Notes: generated by a model not told the origin, from the letters alone. Counted from the stretch's first letter, positions 46,621 through 54,588 are shown. The stretch is DNA of 64,000 nucleotides from Colwellia sp. Arc7-635 (GCF_003971255.1 NZ_CP034660.1:620001-684000), one strand, 5' to 3'. Numbers and translations: made by a program.

Positions 46621-46647
46621 AAGCCCAACCTTTGTTGGGCTTTTTTG
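46621..46647 (+). terminator. terminator after fadA
   Basis: Stem AAGCCCAAC / GTTGGGCTT with a 4-nt loop and a T run. Confidence 0.92.
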
Positions 46648-46700
46648 TTTTTTAGTTTTAATAAATGTAATTCAACTCGACGGTACAGTTATTTAAGCGC

Positions 46701-48158
46701 TTATTCCTTAAGATTAAGCAAAGGTTTTAATAGTAATAGGCCTCGCTTAATTTTATCTTCGCTTTGACCCGCAAAACCTAATCTAATAAATTTATTTTCA
46801 TCATTTTCTTGTTCTAAATGGAAAGCATTTTCAGCGAGTAAGAATATGTTGTTATCTCGGGCTGCTGTTGCTATTTCTTCCGCATTCCCTCCCACATTGA
46901 CCCATAAGGTCATGCCGCCGGGAGGCACGTTAAAATCGAGCTGTATACCTTCAGCTATAAATCCGTTTAGTATTTCCACCATGCACTGGCGTCTTTTTTG
47001 ATAAATACGCGTCGCTTTTCTTAAATGACGTTCGAATGCGCCATCTTTCATCCATCGAGCAACGGCATCTTGTAATACGACATTGGCTTTATGATTAATC
47101 ATCGTTCGATAGCTAACAATGTCAGGCACAAGGGTTTTGTCGACCGCAATAATCCCCAAACGAATACCTGGAAACATAAGCTTAGAAAAGCTTGATAAAT
47201 ATATCACCAGCCCTGCAGGATCATTAGCTGCAATAGGTGCTAACGGCTGACTGTCATAATGAAATTCATGGTCGTAGTCGTCTTCAATAATCGGCACATT
47301 ATATTGCTGCGCCAGGCGATAAATTTTTATTCGCTGTGCTGCGGGTAATGTCGTGGTAGTTGGATATTGATGCAGCGGCGTTAAGTAGAGCAGGCGAAGT
47401 TTATGCTGTTTAAATAACTGTTCAAGGTGATCAACATCAATACCGTCTTTTGTTTGTTTGACGCCGATAAGCTCGGCACCGGCATTTTTTAATGCCTTCC
47501 AAGCAGGGCGATAACCTAAACTTTCAACGGCAACTTTATCGCCTGTTTTTAGCAAAATTTGTGAAAGTATATATAAGGCTTCTTGGCTGCCATTAACGAC
47601 AATTATTTCTTTATCGGCAATGGCTCTTACTCGACGTAAATAAGTACTTACTTCAGTAATAAACGCAGGAAAACCATTGTTATTGCCGTAGTTTAATTCA
47701 TTAATTTGCGGGCGACTCATCGCCTCATTTACGTAGCTTCTAAATTCATTGAAAGGGAACAGTGAAATGTCGGGGTTACCCCCAGCAAAGTTAAAGTGGT
47801 AATCACTTGCTTGGCGCTGCAAACCGCTGTTGCGTGTTTTTACCAAGCGCCATTGATGCTTATTATTAGCTTGATTGAGCTTTTCTTTATTTTTTAGTGA
47901 ATGATAAATTGGCAATGTTTGCGCGACACAATAACCTTGTCTTTCTTTGCTTTGCACCCAACCTTGCGCTTCTAACTCCTGATAAGCCGACATAATTGTA
48001 TGACGGTTTACGGCTAACTGTGTTGCTAAAGTACGTGCTGATGGCAGCTTTTCACCCATAGCAGCATTGCCACTTTTAATTGCTTCTCGAATGGCATTGG
48101 CAATTTTTAAATACAGCTTATTTGCGCCGTCTTCCAGAGTTAGATTTAATATTTTCAT
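46701..48158 (-). CDS. MocR/PdxR-type GntR regulator with aminotransferase domain
   Basis: A 485-residue transcription factor. An N-terminal GntR winged helix (about 1-75; LPSARTLATQLAVNRHTIMSAYQELEAQGW) is joined to a class I aminotransferase fold with the PLP-binding Lys in SSFSKLMFPGIRLG (Lys about 330) and an EDDYDHEF segment. MocR proteins use PLP or amino acids as effector and usually control a neighbouring gene. The divergent GNAT and PaiB-like genes, 127 bp away, are the natural targets. Confidence 0.9.
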   Translation of the reverse strand: MKILNLTLEDGANKLYLKIANAIREAIKSGNAAMGEKLPSARTLATQLAVNRHTIMSAYQELEAQGWVQSKERQGYCVAQTLPIYHSLKNKEKLNQANNKHQWRLVKTRNSGLQRQASDYHFNFAGGNPDISLFPFNEFRSYVNEAMSRPQINELNYGNNNGFPAFITEVSTYLRRVRAIADKEIIVVNGSQEALYILSQILLKTGDKVAVESLGYRPAWKALKNAGAELIGVKQTKDGIDVDHLEQLFKQHKLRLLYLTPLHQYPTTTTLPAAQRIKIYRLAQQYNVPIIEDDYDHEFHYDSQPLAPIAANDPAGLVIYLSSFSKLMFPGIRLGIIAVDKTLVPDIVSYRTMINHKANVVLQDAVARWMKDGAFERHLRKATRIYQKRRQCMVEILNGFIAEGIQLDFNVPPGGMTLWVNVGGNAEEIATAARDNNIFLLAENAFHLEQENDENKFIRLGFAGQSEDKIKRGLLLLKPLLNLKE

Positions 48159-48284
48159 TGGTATCGCACATTACTATAGCTCATAAATACAACTTTTTGG
48201 TATAGATGATTTATTCAAACTGGTTGTTTTGTTTATACCATAAAAAGAGAGAATAGCTATCATCACTTTTCAATAGAGCCCGTT

Positions 48285-48869
48285 ATGTTTGATCCCCAAG
48301 CCGTTATTCTGAGTACCAATAAAGTTACGTTACGACCACTAACACTGGAGCATTTAGATGACTTCTATCGAGCAGGCGCTTTTCCGGAAATTTGGCGTTG
48401 GTCACTTCCTGATAAATGTACGTCAAAAGCCACGGCCAAAGACTGGCTGAACTACTCGCAAGCCATGACTGATAAAGGCGAACATATCCCTTTTGCTATT
48501 TTTGATAATGAAAGTGGCGAGTTGGTGGGAAGTACGCGTTATTGCTCCATTAAGCGAGAGGATAGAAATGTAGAAATAGGCTTTACCTTTATCACCCCTA
48601 AATATCAGCGTAGTTATATTAATACCCACGCTAAATATTGTTTATTAAAACATGCTTTTGAAGTGCTTGGTGCAATCAGGGTTGAGTTTAAAACCCATGA
48701 GAAAAATGACAAGTCACGTAAAGCGATAGCAAGACTCGGTGCAAAATTTGAAGGCATACTTCGTCATCAACGTATTTTATCTGATGGCACTTTTCGTAAC
48801 ACCGCTATTTTTTCAATCATTGATAGTGAATGGCCGACGGTCAAAGTAAAACTTGAGGCAAGCATGTAA
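48285..48869 (+). CDS. GNAT acetyltransferase, RimJ/RimL-like
   Basis: A 194-residue acetyltransferase of the ribosomal-protein type (RimJ/RimL, COG1670): LRPLTLEHLDDFYRAG near the N-terminus, RNVEIGFTFITPKYQRS for acetyl-CoA binding, and the C-terminal NDKSRKAIARLGAKFEG segment. The true substrate is unknown. It is divergent from the MocR regulator and 82 bp upstream of the PaiB-like gene. Confidence 0.85.
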   Translation: MFDPQAVILSTNKVTLRPLTLEHLDDFYRAGAFPEIWRWSLPDKCTSKATAKDWLNYSQAMTDKGEHIPFAIFDNESGELVGSTRYCSIKREDRNVEIGFTFITPKYQRSYINTHAKYCLLKHAFEVLGAIRVEFKTHEKNDKSRKAIARLGAKFEGILRHQRILSDGTFRNTAIFSIIDSEWPTVKVKLEASM

Positions 48870-48907
48870 AACTTGGGCTTGCTAAGAAAAAAGAGCGTAA
48901 AAATAAA

Positions 48908-48930
48908 AGCAGAAAGCAGAAAGCAGAAAA
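48908..48930 (+). repeat. short tandem repeat before the PaiB-like gene
   Basis: Three copies of a 7-bp unit AGCAGAA, running into a related A-rich stretch just before the ribosome site. Confidence 0.7.
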
Positions 48931-48954
48931 TAGAAAAATAGCTAAGGCGATATG

Positions 48955-49602
48955 ATGTACATACCCAAAAAATTCCAACAAAGTGATACCACAGCATTAA
49001 AAGCAGTGATGGTTGAATACCCTTTTGCAACGCTGATCAGCTGCTCTGAATTAGGCGTAGAAGCAAATCATATACCACTGATGTTAAAGCGAGTAGAGGG
49101 TAAAGATGTACTCCATGGACACATAGCTAAAGCGAACCCGTTATGGAAAAGCATCGCTGAAAAAGCTGAAGTGTTAATCGTGTTTAATGGACCCAATTGT
49201 TATATCTCTCCCAATTATTACCCCACTAAAATGGCCACGGGCAAAGCAGTGCCAACATGGAACTATGTTGCTGTGCATGTAAAAGGGCATATATCATTTA
49301 TTCATGACAATGAATGGAATCTTAATTTACTCGACAGTTTAACGACTCATCATGAGGCTCAACAGCCTCAGCCTTGGTCAATTGAAGATGCACCCAAAGA
49401 ATATATCGACAAAATGCTCCCTGCTATTGTGGGTATTGAAGTTGATATTACATCGATAGTGGGGAAGTGGAAGGTAAGCCAAAATCAAGTAGAGATAAAC
49501 AAGCAGGGTATTTACAGTGCCTTATCAGATGACACCGAAAGCCATGCGCGTAAAATAGCGATATTGGTGAACAGTTATATAGAAAATACAGCTCAAACTT
49601 GA
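48955..49602 (+). CDS. PaiB-like FMN-binding protein
   Basis: About 215 residues. It begins MYIPKKFQQSD and has the PaiB/FMN-binding split-barrel pattern: LLxHIAKANPLWK-like segment, ISPNYYPTKMATGKAVPTWNYVAVHVKG (about 79-106). PaiB of Bacillus is a regulator of sporulation and degradative enzymes; in most bacteria the family may be an FMN- or haem-binding oxidoreductase. Two ATGs occur in tandem (48952 and 48955); the second is better spaced from AAGG. Probably the last gene of the unit begun by the GNAT. Confidence 0.87.
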   Translation: MYIPKKFQQSDTTALKAVMVEYPFATLISCSELGVEANHIPLMLKRVEGKDVLHGHIAKANPLWKSIAEKAEVLIVFNGPNCYISPNYYPTKMATGKAVPTWNYVAVHVKGHISFIHDNEWNLNLLDSLTTHHEAQQPQPWSIEDAPKEYIDKMLPAIVGIEVDITSIVGKWKVSQNQVEINKQGIYSALSDDTESHARKIAILVNSYIENTAQT

Positions 49603-49686
49603 TTAAGTACATTTAAGTATCAAAAGTTATTACGGTTGGCCTGATAAGTTACAAGCATATAATCTTAAAAAGTTAGTTTTATATGC

Positions 49687-49722
49687 AAAAAAGCCAACTA
49701 CTGGAGAATAGCTGGCTTTTTA
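49687..49722. terminator. bidirectional terminator, shared by the PaiB-like gene and the candidate RNA
   Basis: Stem AAGCCAACTA / TAGCTGGCTT (one mismatch) with A/T runs on both sides: AAAAAA before it and TTTTATTT after. Confidence 0.8.
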
Positions 49723-49861
49723 TTTAAAATAACTTTATCAAGTTATTAATTGGTTAAGTACGTTACTTAGTTGAAACACGTCCCAATTCATAACAACTAA
49801 GCTCCGTACTTGCATCCACATTAGTCTAAGTAGTAGTGCGTCCACTTTGACCAAGAAGATG
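49687..49861 (-). ncRNA. candidate Fur-repressed small RNA (RyhB-like in logic)
   Basis: A strong promoter with an embedded Fur box (49868-49896) faces left between two convergent genes. It would start near 49861 and run about 175 nt to a T-rich terminator (49687-49722). No known protein lies in it; a 27-codon frame (49821-49738, MWMQVRSLVVMNWD...) has no ribosome site and is probably chance. The RyhB core known from enterobacteria was not seen, so kinship to RyhB is not claimed, only the same design: an iron-repressed RNA from a free-standing gene. Confidence 0.6.
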
Positions 49862-49866
49862 TTATA

Positions 49867-49896
49867 AATGATAATCATTATCATTTGAGTTGTCAA
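49867..49896 (-). promoter_or_regulatory. Fur box overlapping a sigma-70 promoter
   Basis: AATGATAATCATTATCATT (49867-49885) matches the classic 19-bp Fur box. On the minus strand TTGACA (49896-49891), a 17-nt spacer and TATCAT (49873-49868) form a near-ideal promoter, with the Fur box over the spacer and -10. Binding of Fe-Fur would block it. Confidence 0.8.
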
Positions 49897-49998
49897 TTGT
49901 TTATTTTAAATTATCTAAACTTTTTAATTAACTTAACATGACACTCATTATAAATTTAATCTAACAATACTCTTAATTTTTTAAACCGTTCACTACTA

Positions 49999-50433
49999 CT
50001 ATTTCTTATTGAAAAAGCAATGTTCTAATGCCAGTTTGTCTTCCTTTGAATAAATCAAGAAGAGTAAAATCATCAGAGCAAAACGTGGTAAAAAATGGGA
50101 AGAAGGATCGTAAAAAGCACTTTGCAAGAGGTGACCATAGGCGACAATAGTCAACAAAACGCCTAGTGTTATTAGTGTTTCACGTACCTTATAACCAATA
50201 AAGAGTAATAACCCAACGGCTAACTCAACAAATGGGATGCTATAGCCTAAAATGTTTAGCAAAAACTCAGGGATCCAATGATCTTTAAAGCCTGCAATAA
50301 AAAAATTCTCGGCGTGTACTTTTGGTGACAATATAAAAACTTTATGAAAGCCAATCATGCCAACAAAAAGCCCTAATGACCAACGAGAGAAAAGCGAGGC
50401 CAATCCAACGTTCGATATTTTGGCGTTCAACAT
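49999..50433 (-). CDS. DoxX family membrane protein
   Basis: A 144-residue protein with about four helices, including the GYSIPFVELAVGLLLFIGY segment (about 63-82) characteristic of DoxX-like quinol-oxidase-associated proteins. The exact role of the family is unsettled. Stand-alone gene. Confidence 0.8.
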   Translation of the reverse strand: MLNAKISNVGLASLFSRWSLGLFVGMIGFHKVFILSPKVHAENFFIAGFKDHWIPEFLLNILGYSIPFVELAVGLLLFIGYKVRETLITLGVLLTIVAYGHLLQSAFYDPSSHFLPRFALMILLFLIYSKEDKLALEHCFFNKK

Positions 50434-50652
50434 AAGTTATCCTATTTTTAGTTCATTTGAATCAAAGCTACCTATTACCCCATGAACACAAATATCTCGT
50501 ATTTGGACCTTACTTTTGTGATTTTCATGAGAGATATAAGATCATCTTCCGCAAAGCTTAGCGCTATCAGTTCTTTCTGAATAAAATTCAGTTTATGTGA
50601 AAGCGTAAAAAAATTGCTTTGTCAGGCTTAGCCAATTATCAGCACTCCGCTA

Positions 50653-50778
50653 ATGAATTGGCTTAAGCGCTTTACCTATAACCAAGTTTTACCGGAAATG
50701 GGATACAGCTATCATGAATGTATTCATGTGAAAATAGACCGTAAGTCAGTAATACAATTTATCGCTGACATTGCTTAA
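50653..50778 (+). CDS. short hypothetical or gene remnant
   Basis: A 41-codon frame (MNWLKRFTYNQVLPEMG..., ending FIADIA) in the gap between two minus-strand genes, convergent with 50786-51220. The amino-acid mix looks protein-like but there is no clear ribosome site or family. It may be the tail of a lost gene. Confidence 0.25.
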   Translation: MNWLKRFTYNQVLPEMGYSYHECIHVKIDRKSVIQFIADIA

Positions 50779-50785
50779 TTAACGG

Positions 50786-51220
50786 TTATTGAAGGATATA
50801 AGACTTGCCTATTATTTTCCATTCATGGTTAACTTTTGCTAATGTGAGTGCATCATAAAAACGAGTAGTTGAACGAAAAAGTACAACCGCTAAGCGGTCA
50901 TCAACAACATTCAAACTAATTATTTCACCGTCAAGATCACCACCCGCTGGCTTTTTATTTGATGCCCACTTATTTAATACACTCGTCATATCTTTCCATG
51001 ACTTAATCACTTCCTTACCTGTTTCATCTTTTACTACACCAACCATTGTTGCGTGCTCTGCGGCAAACCCTCTGAATAAACGCTCTTTACTCGCCTCGCC
51101 TTGACCTTGAAAATAATCATTAACTGCAGCTTCTATCGCTACTTTGTCAGATGCTTTATCTGCGAATGCGTTTAATGAAAAAAATGTAACGCTTATAGCA
51201 ATTAAAAATGATTTAAACAT
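50786..51220 (-). CDS. secreted NTF2/SnoaL-like protein
   Basis: A 144-residue protein with a Sec signal peptide (1-20, ends Ala-Phe-Ala). The mature part has an NTF2-like pattern of the lumazine-binding/DUF4440 group: an N-terminal helix VAIEAAVNDYFQGQGEAS, and a C-terminal VNHEWKIIGKSYILQ. The ligand is unknown. Stand-alone gene at the left edge of the accessory region. Confidence 0.75.
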   Translation of the reverse strand: MFKSFLIAISVTFFSLNAFADKASDKVAIEAAVNDYFQGQGEASKERLFRGFAAEHATMVGVVKDETGKEVIKSWKDMTSVLNKWASNKKPAGGDLDGEIISLNVVDDRLAVVLFRSTTRFYDALTLAKVNHEWKIIGKSYILQ

Positions 51221-51415
51221 GAAATTTTATCTCTTAGTTACTTTGGTAATGCCCGGTGCACTATCCCCTTAAAGTATCAAGACACGGTTAATGCAGTTTT
51301 TCATTCAAATTTTTTATACCGATAGGTAGAAAAATCCAAATGAATAATAAATTTTTAGGGTAGGGAAACAAAAAGAAAGTAGATCACGAAAAACTTTCAG
51401 CTGACTCTTACTCGA

Positions 51416-51481
51416 ACTTAACTATGTCACCCATGATAAATAAGTGAGATATAGACAAGTTATCATGGGTGGCCTGATAAA
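51416..51481. mobile_element. deletion derivative of the RAYT/REP element at 52631-52872
   Basis: 66 bp that carry both ends of the 52631-52872 element, in the opposite orientation: ACTTAACTATGTCACCCATG at the left and AAGTTATCATGGGTGGCCTG at the right, with the middle missing. The two halves are inverted CACCCATGATAA / TTATCATGGGTG motifs, so it can fold as a REP-type hairpin. Confidence 0.7.
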
Positions 51482-51497
51482 ATTTTCCTTGCTATAT

Positions 51498-52196
51498 TTA
51501 TATGCCACCAGACAATAACGTGGAATAAATTACTTTAATAAATAAGTCTACACTTGGTGCTAATAAAAGTAGATAACCTACAGTTGAGACAATAATACAA
51601 AAAGTGAGCCAGCCTCTATTAGCGATATCATTTTTAAAAAATGTTTCGGATAAAATTTCCCTTAGCAAACTGCCATATTTACTTTTCGCGGTTTCCCAAT
51701 CTCCATTGCGAGTAACGTTATCAGTACCTTCACCTGTATTTTGAGCTGAACCTTTAAAACCATCCCACTCGCTATCGTAATATTTACCACTAATAGTGAG
51801 GTGACCATCTTGTCTTATATTGCCATGCATTCTGACGTAATCGCTTAGTGTGAATATTTCCAAGCATGTACGTGAATAATCCATGAAGTTAGTACCAAAT
51901 TTAAATTGATAAGGCTTTTTCATGCGATAGGTAAAATTGCTTAAACCTAGTAAAAGCAAACCAAAATATAAAAGCCTAAGCCTTTGTACACCATTCAATC
52001 CAAAACTTAATGATGGTTCATTCGCTAACTTGTTGAATACTAGAAGTTCGCTAATATTGTCATTAAATAAAATAAGATAACCAAGAACAGGTATTGTTAA
52101 TGCAAGCTTTGGAATCCAGCCATCAATATAATTTACATAATCAGACCAACGATAATTATAAATAAATGTTTGCCACCAACTCTTAATTTTATTCAT
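51498..52196 (-). CDS. membrane protein of unknown function, cassette-borne
   Basis: A 232-residue protein with two helices in the N-terminal third (about 30-46 and 72-88), a soluble middle (about 95-190, with a Gly/Asp-rich stretch), and one or two helices at the C-terminus (about 195-228). No family recognised. It begins 36 bp after the attC-like site at 52232-52330 and so looks like the open reading frame of an integron cassette. Downstream it runs into the 51416-51481 element rather than into an attC. Confidence 0.6.
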   Translation of the reverse strand: MNKIKSWWQTFIYNYRWSDYVNYIDGWIPKLALTIPVLGYLILFNDNISELLVFNKLANEPSLSFGLNGVQRLRLLYFGLLLLGLSNFTYRMKKPYQFKFGTNFMDYSRTCLEIFTLSDYVRMHGNIRQDGHLTISGKYYDSEWDGFKGSAQNTGEGTDNVTRNGDWETAKSKYGSLLREILSETFFKNDIANRGWLTFCIIVSTVGYLLLLAPSVDLFIKVIYSTLLSGGI

Positions 52197-52231
52197 TTAG
52201 ATTATCTACTAGCTCCGAAATTTGAAATAAA

Positions 52232-52330
52232 TATAACGCCCACGTTAAGGGGCTAAAAATTTATTTGCTAAAATGTGTAGCGAAGCGAAACCGAGCAAAC
52301 TGTTTTTAGTCCCGCTTGAAATGCTTGTTA
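52232..52330 (-). repeat. attC-like recombination site 1 (intact)
   Basis: On the minus strand it starts TAACAAGCATTTCAAGCGGG and ends CCCCTTAACGTGGGCGTTA, about 99 bp, with complementary arms (GGGACTAAAAA / TTTTTAGCCCC) and a central stem. This is the layout of Vibrio-type integron attC repeats. Confidence 0.75.
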
Positions 52331-52337
52331 TGTGTTT

Positions 52338-52580
52338 TTACACTATCAGCATGATTAATAACAGTAAAATACCAACACAAAGATAAATGAAGTTCTTACC
52401 AAGCTCAGAGTTTTCTTCTTGTAAATCACCTTTCAACTTTAAAGCTTCCAGATTCGTAAGGTTCTTACAATGAGGGCAAGTACCTTCCCGTTTGTTAAAC
52501 TGCAAACCGCATCTTGAACACTGCCTAGAGTGAATGTAGTAACGAGGAAAGATTTTAATAACTCCAAAACTGAGAAACAC
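52338..52580 (-). CDS. small zinc-ribbon membrane protein, cassette-borne
   Basis: An 80-residue protein. Two Cys pairs (CSRCGLQF and CPHCKNL, about residues 21-40) make a zinc ribbon, and one helix (about 63-79) closes the C-terminus. It starts with GTG one base from the broken attC site and stops 8 bp before attC site 1: the compact layout of a gene cassette. Function unknown. Confidence 0.55.
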   Translation of the reverse strand: MFLSFGVIKIFPRYYIHSRQCSRCGLQFNKREGTCPHCKNLTNLEALKLKGDLQEENSELGKNFIYLCVGILLLLIMLIV

Positions 52581-52630
52581 ATAACGCTTTGCTAAGCGGC
52601 TAAAAATGGCTGGCTATAATAGCGAGAATT
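52581..52630 (-). repeat. attC-like site 2, 5' half replaced by an inserted element
   Basis: Its 3' half (minus strand CTCGCTATTATAGCCAGCC ... GCAAAGCGTTAT) is nearly identical to that of the site at 53804-53896, but the 5' half is cut off by the RAYT-type element beginning at about 52631. Confidence 0.65.
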
Positions 52631-52872
52631 TTTTATCAGGCCACCCATGATAACTTGCCTATATTTCACGCAATAAACTATGCTTCATTTACCCACATTA
52701 AACTTGAAACTTGGTGACTGTCATGGCTAAACCTCGTTCACAACAAATTAGTTTATCGGATACACCATATTATCATATTTGCAGCCGCACGGTACGAAAG
52801 GCCTTTTTATGTGGCGTAGACAAAGAGACGGGTGTCAGTTTCGTGTATTTATCATGGGTGGCATAGTTAAGT
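52631..52872 (+). mobile_element. RAYT-type (REP-associated transposase) element, truncated
   Basis: 242 bp bounded by inverted REP-like ends (TATCAGGCCACCCATGATAA at the left, TTATCATGGGTGGCATAG at the right). Inside is the 5' end of a transposase gene of the REP-associated Y1 family. It lies inside a cassette, interrupting attC site 2. Confidence 0.7.
52723..52866 (+). pseudogene. truncated REP-associated transposase
   Basis: 47 codons. The first 37 or so (MAKPRSQQISLSDTPYYHIC followed by SRTVRKAFLCG) match the start of the RAYT/Y1-transposase family, which normally has about 300 residues; the catalytic Tyr and HUH motifs are lost. The frame then runs into the REP-like end and stops. Not functional. 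Confidence 0.8.
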
Positions 52873-52917
52873 CGTTTTCAATTTTGAATGGGTGTCTTGT
52901 TAATTTTTAATTTTTTG

Positions 52918-53304
52918 TTAATTTTCATCTACGATCGATATTTTTCGTTCTTGGTGGTTGATCATGCAACGCGTTTTACAATCAGCTCCCATGAATATAC
53001 CATCATAACGGTAATGCTCGATCACTGAACCTTTTGACCATTTCAGTTCAGTTACTATGTCAAAGTTACCATTTTCGACCTCAACACGATCTTTTCGTAA
53101 AACTAAACCTTCAGGGATGAAAACACTATATTCATTAATTGGATATGGAGTGTTTGTATTTCTAACAGAACCTTCTTCGTTAACTTCAAAATAAAATTCA
53201 GCACCATCTTCTAAAGTTAACTCTACATGCAGCCACCCTTCATTCATCATGTATTTAAAGTTGGAACATGCAGAAGTATAAAAACGACCATTTTCGGGGT
53301 CCAA
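52918..53304 (-). CDS. probable C-terminal part of the HNH protein, after a frameshift
   Basis: About 128 residues if started at TTG 53304 (MDPENGRFYTS...). It has no ribosome site and reads like a continuation of the HNH protein: one extra T in GACTTTCAAG (about 53305-53316) would join the frames as GPDFSRGLDPENGRFYTS, giving about 280 residues. The domain is mostly beta-strand (WLHVELTLEDGAEFYFEV); no family recognised. It belongs to the cassette between attC site B (53804-53896) and the RAYT element. Confidence 0.5.
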   Translation of the reverse strand: MDPENGRFYTSACSNFKYMMNEGWLHVELTLEDGAEFYFEVNEEGSVRNTNTPYPINEYSVFIPEGLVLRKDRVEVENGNFDIVTELKWSKGSVIEHYRYDGIFMGADCKTRCMINHQERKISIVDEN

Positions 53305-53759
53305 GCCTCTTGAAAGTCAGGACCATTTATAGGGTAGTTTTTCAAGTCTCCATTTTTTGAAAAGCCTTCTAATATGCTTTTTATTGAGCCTTGTTCTTCA
53401 AGTACTTTTTGTACTTTTTTCATCAAAAGATCTGAGTTAAAAACAACTTCAGGTAAGCTTTCATGCCTAATTTTCATTTCTTTTAGAATATCGACTGTAT
53501 ATATTTTCTCGTTATCTGTTTCTTTATGATGTGCATGGCATAGGAACATTAAGTTAGATTCAGAACGTCGTTCTTCATCAGATTGATTCTTATTGTACCT
53601 TTCACCACCTTCTGCAGCCGCTTCGATATGACATAGTTGCGCGATGTACTCGCCTTTTTCATTTAATATTGTATGTTCACAATCATCAAATGCGCATTGA
53701 TTTTTTGATAAAATACTTAGCTTCTTTATAACATCAGTTTTCGGAGCCAATCTTGCCAT
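53247..53759 (-). CDS. HNH endonuclease domain protein, cassette-borne, probably frameshifted
   Basis: A 170-residue reading. The HNH core is in residues about 22-85: CAFDDCEH, then CHIEAAAEGGERYN, then NLMFLCHAHHKET, with Cys pairs that hold zinc and the catalytic His. HNH nucleases of this layout occur in defence systems and mobile genes. The last 20 residues of this frame look like out-of-frame sequence; the real protein probably continues in 52918-53304. It begins 45 bp after the attC-like site at 53804. Confidence 0.65.
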   Translation of the reverse strand: MARLAPKTDVIKKLSILSKNQCAFDDCEHTILNEKGEYIAQLCHIEAAAEGGERYNKNQSDEERRSESNLMFLCHAHHKETDNEKIYTVDILKEMKIRHESLPEVVFNSDLLMKKVQKVLEEQGSIKSILEGFSKNGDLKNYPINGPDFQEAWTPKMVVFILLHVPTLNT

Positions 53760-53803
53760 TACTTATAATTCCTCTCGATAAAACATGCAAAATTGCAATG
53801 CGC

Positions 53804-53896
53804 CCTAACGCTTTGCTAAGCGGCTAAAAATGGCTGGCTATAATAGCGAGGTACGAGCACAGCCAGCTGTTTGTGTCCGTTTAAGCAACTTGTTAT
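53804..53896 (-). repeat. attC-like recombination site 3 (intact)
   Basis: On the minus strand it runs from TAACAAGTTGCTTAAACGG to GCTTAGCAAAGCGTTAGGG, about 93 bp, with an inner inverted repeat CAGCTGGCT ... AGCCAGCC. The stop codon of the 53893-54588 gene is within its first bases, as is common in cassettes. Confidence 0.75.
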
Positions 53897-54588
53897 ACGA
53901 ATTTTCTGCATAGAGCCTTAACTTTATCATGACTATCCATACATTTTACAAGCTCGGATTCTGAAGTATTATAAAAACTTAAAACATCGTGAGTTGAAGA
54001 TATTGCAACATTAATTGTGGATGACAAAGTAAAGAGTAAATCAGCATCACTAATTTTAGCGGTCATAACTACTCTATCATTTTCAAAATTTTTAGATGCT
54101 AATGCACTTATATTTCCGTGGGTATAACGACACAAAGTATTATAAACAGTTGAATAAAGATCTTCACAACCAGCTTTTTTGAAGCGTTCAAAGATATTAA
54201 TACTATTAGTTTTTTCTTCTTTTAAGTTTTCAATATGTTTGGGAGTTGCTTTAGTTATACCCTTGTAATAAGGGTTAGACTCAGAATGTTTATTTAAGTT
54301 TTTATACATAGAGTCAGCTTCCGCTGCCATGATGTTTTTTACATAGTCCTCATCTGAAATTAAACACCGAAGATCAACAAATGACTCCAGAGTACTCCGC
54401 ATTAAAATTTGGGGTGAAACAAAACAATCACTTTTAATTAATACAATGGTTTCTTCACAAAGTGAATTTATTCTTGCCCATAAAGCCAAAATAAATTTTG
54501 ATCTGTCATCGGTAAAATGCAAATTTTCCAAATAGATATTTCGAAAACCACAGAATTCATCCCATATTTGATAAAACGACGCTTTCAT
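53893..54588 (-). CDS. hypothetical protein, possibly DUF5677-like, cassette-borne
   Basis: A 231-residue helical soluble protein. The RSTLESFVDLRCL segment (about 75-87) and the CRYTHGNISAL segment (about 155-165) resemble the DUF5677 family from memory; I am not certain. Function unknown. Its stop codon overlaps attC-like site 3. No attC was found upstream of it, so it may be the outermost cassette or a flanking gene. Confidence 0.5.
   Translation of the reverse strand: MKASFYQIWDEFCGFRNIYLENLHFTDDRSKFILALWARINSLCEETIVLIKSDCFVSPQILMRSTLESFVDLRCLISDEDYVKNIMAAEADSMYKNLNKHSESNPYYKGITKATPKHIENLKEEKTNSINIFERFKKAGCEDLYSTVYNTLCRYTHGNISALASKNFENDRVVMTAKISDADLLFTLSSTINVAISSTHDVLSFYNTSESELVKCMDSHDKVKALCRKFV

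Noticed and set aside
49738-49821. 27-codon frame inside the candidate Fur-controlled RNA
   Set aside because: No ribosome site; kept only as a remark since a short peptide cannot be excluded.
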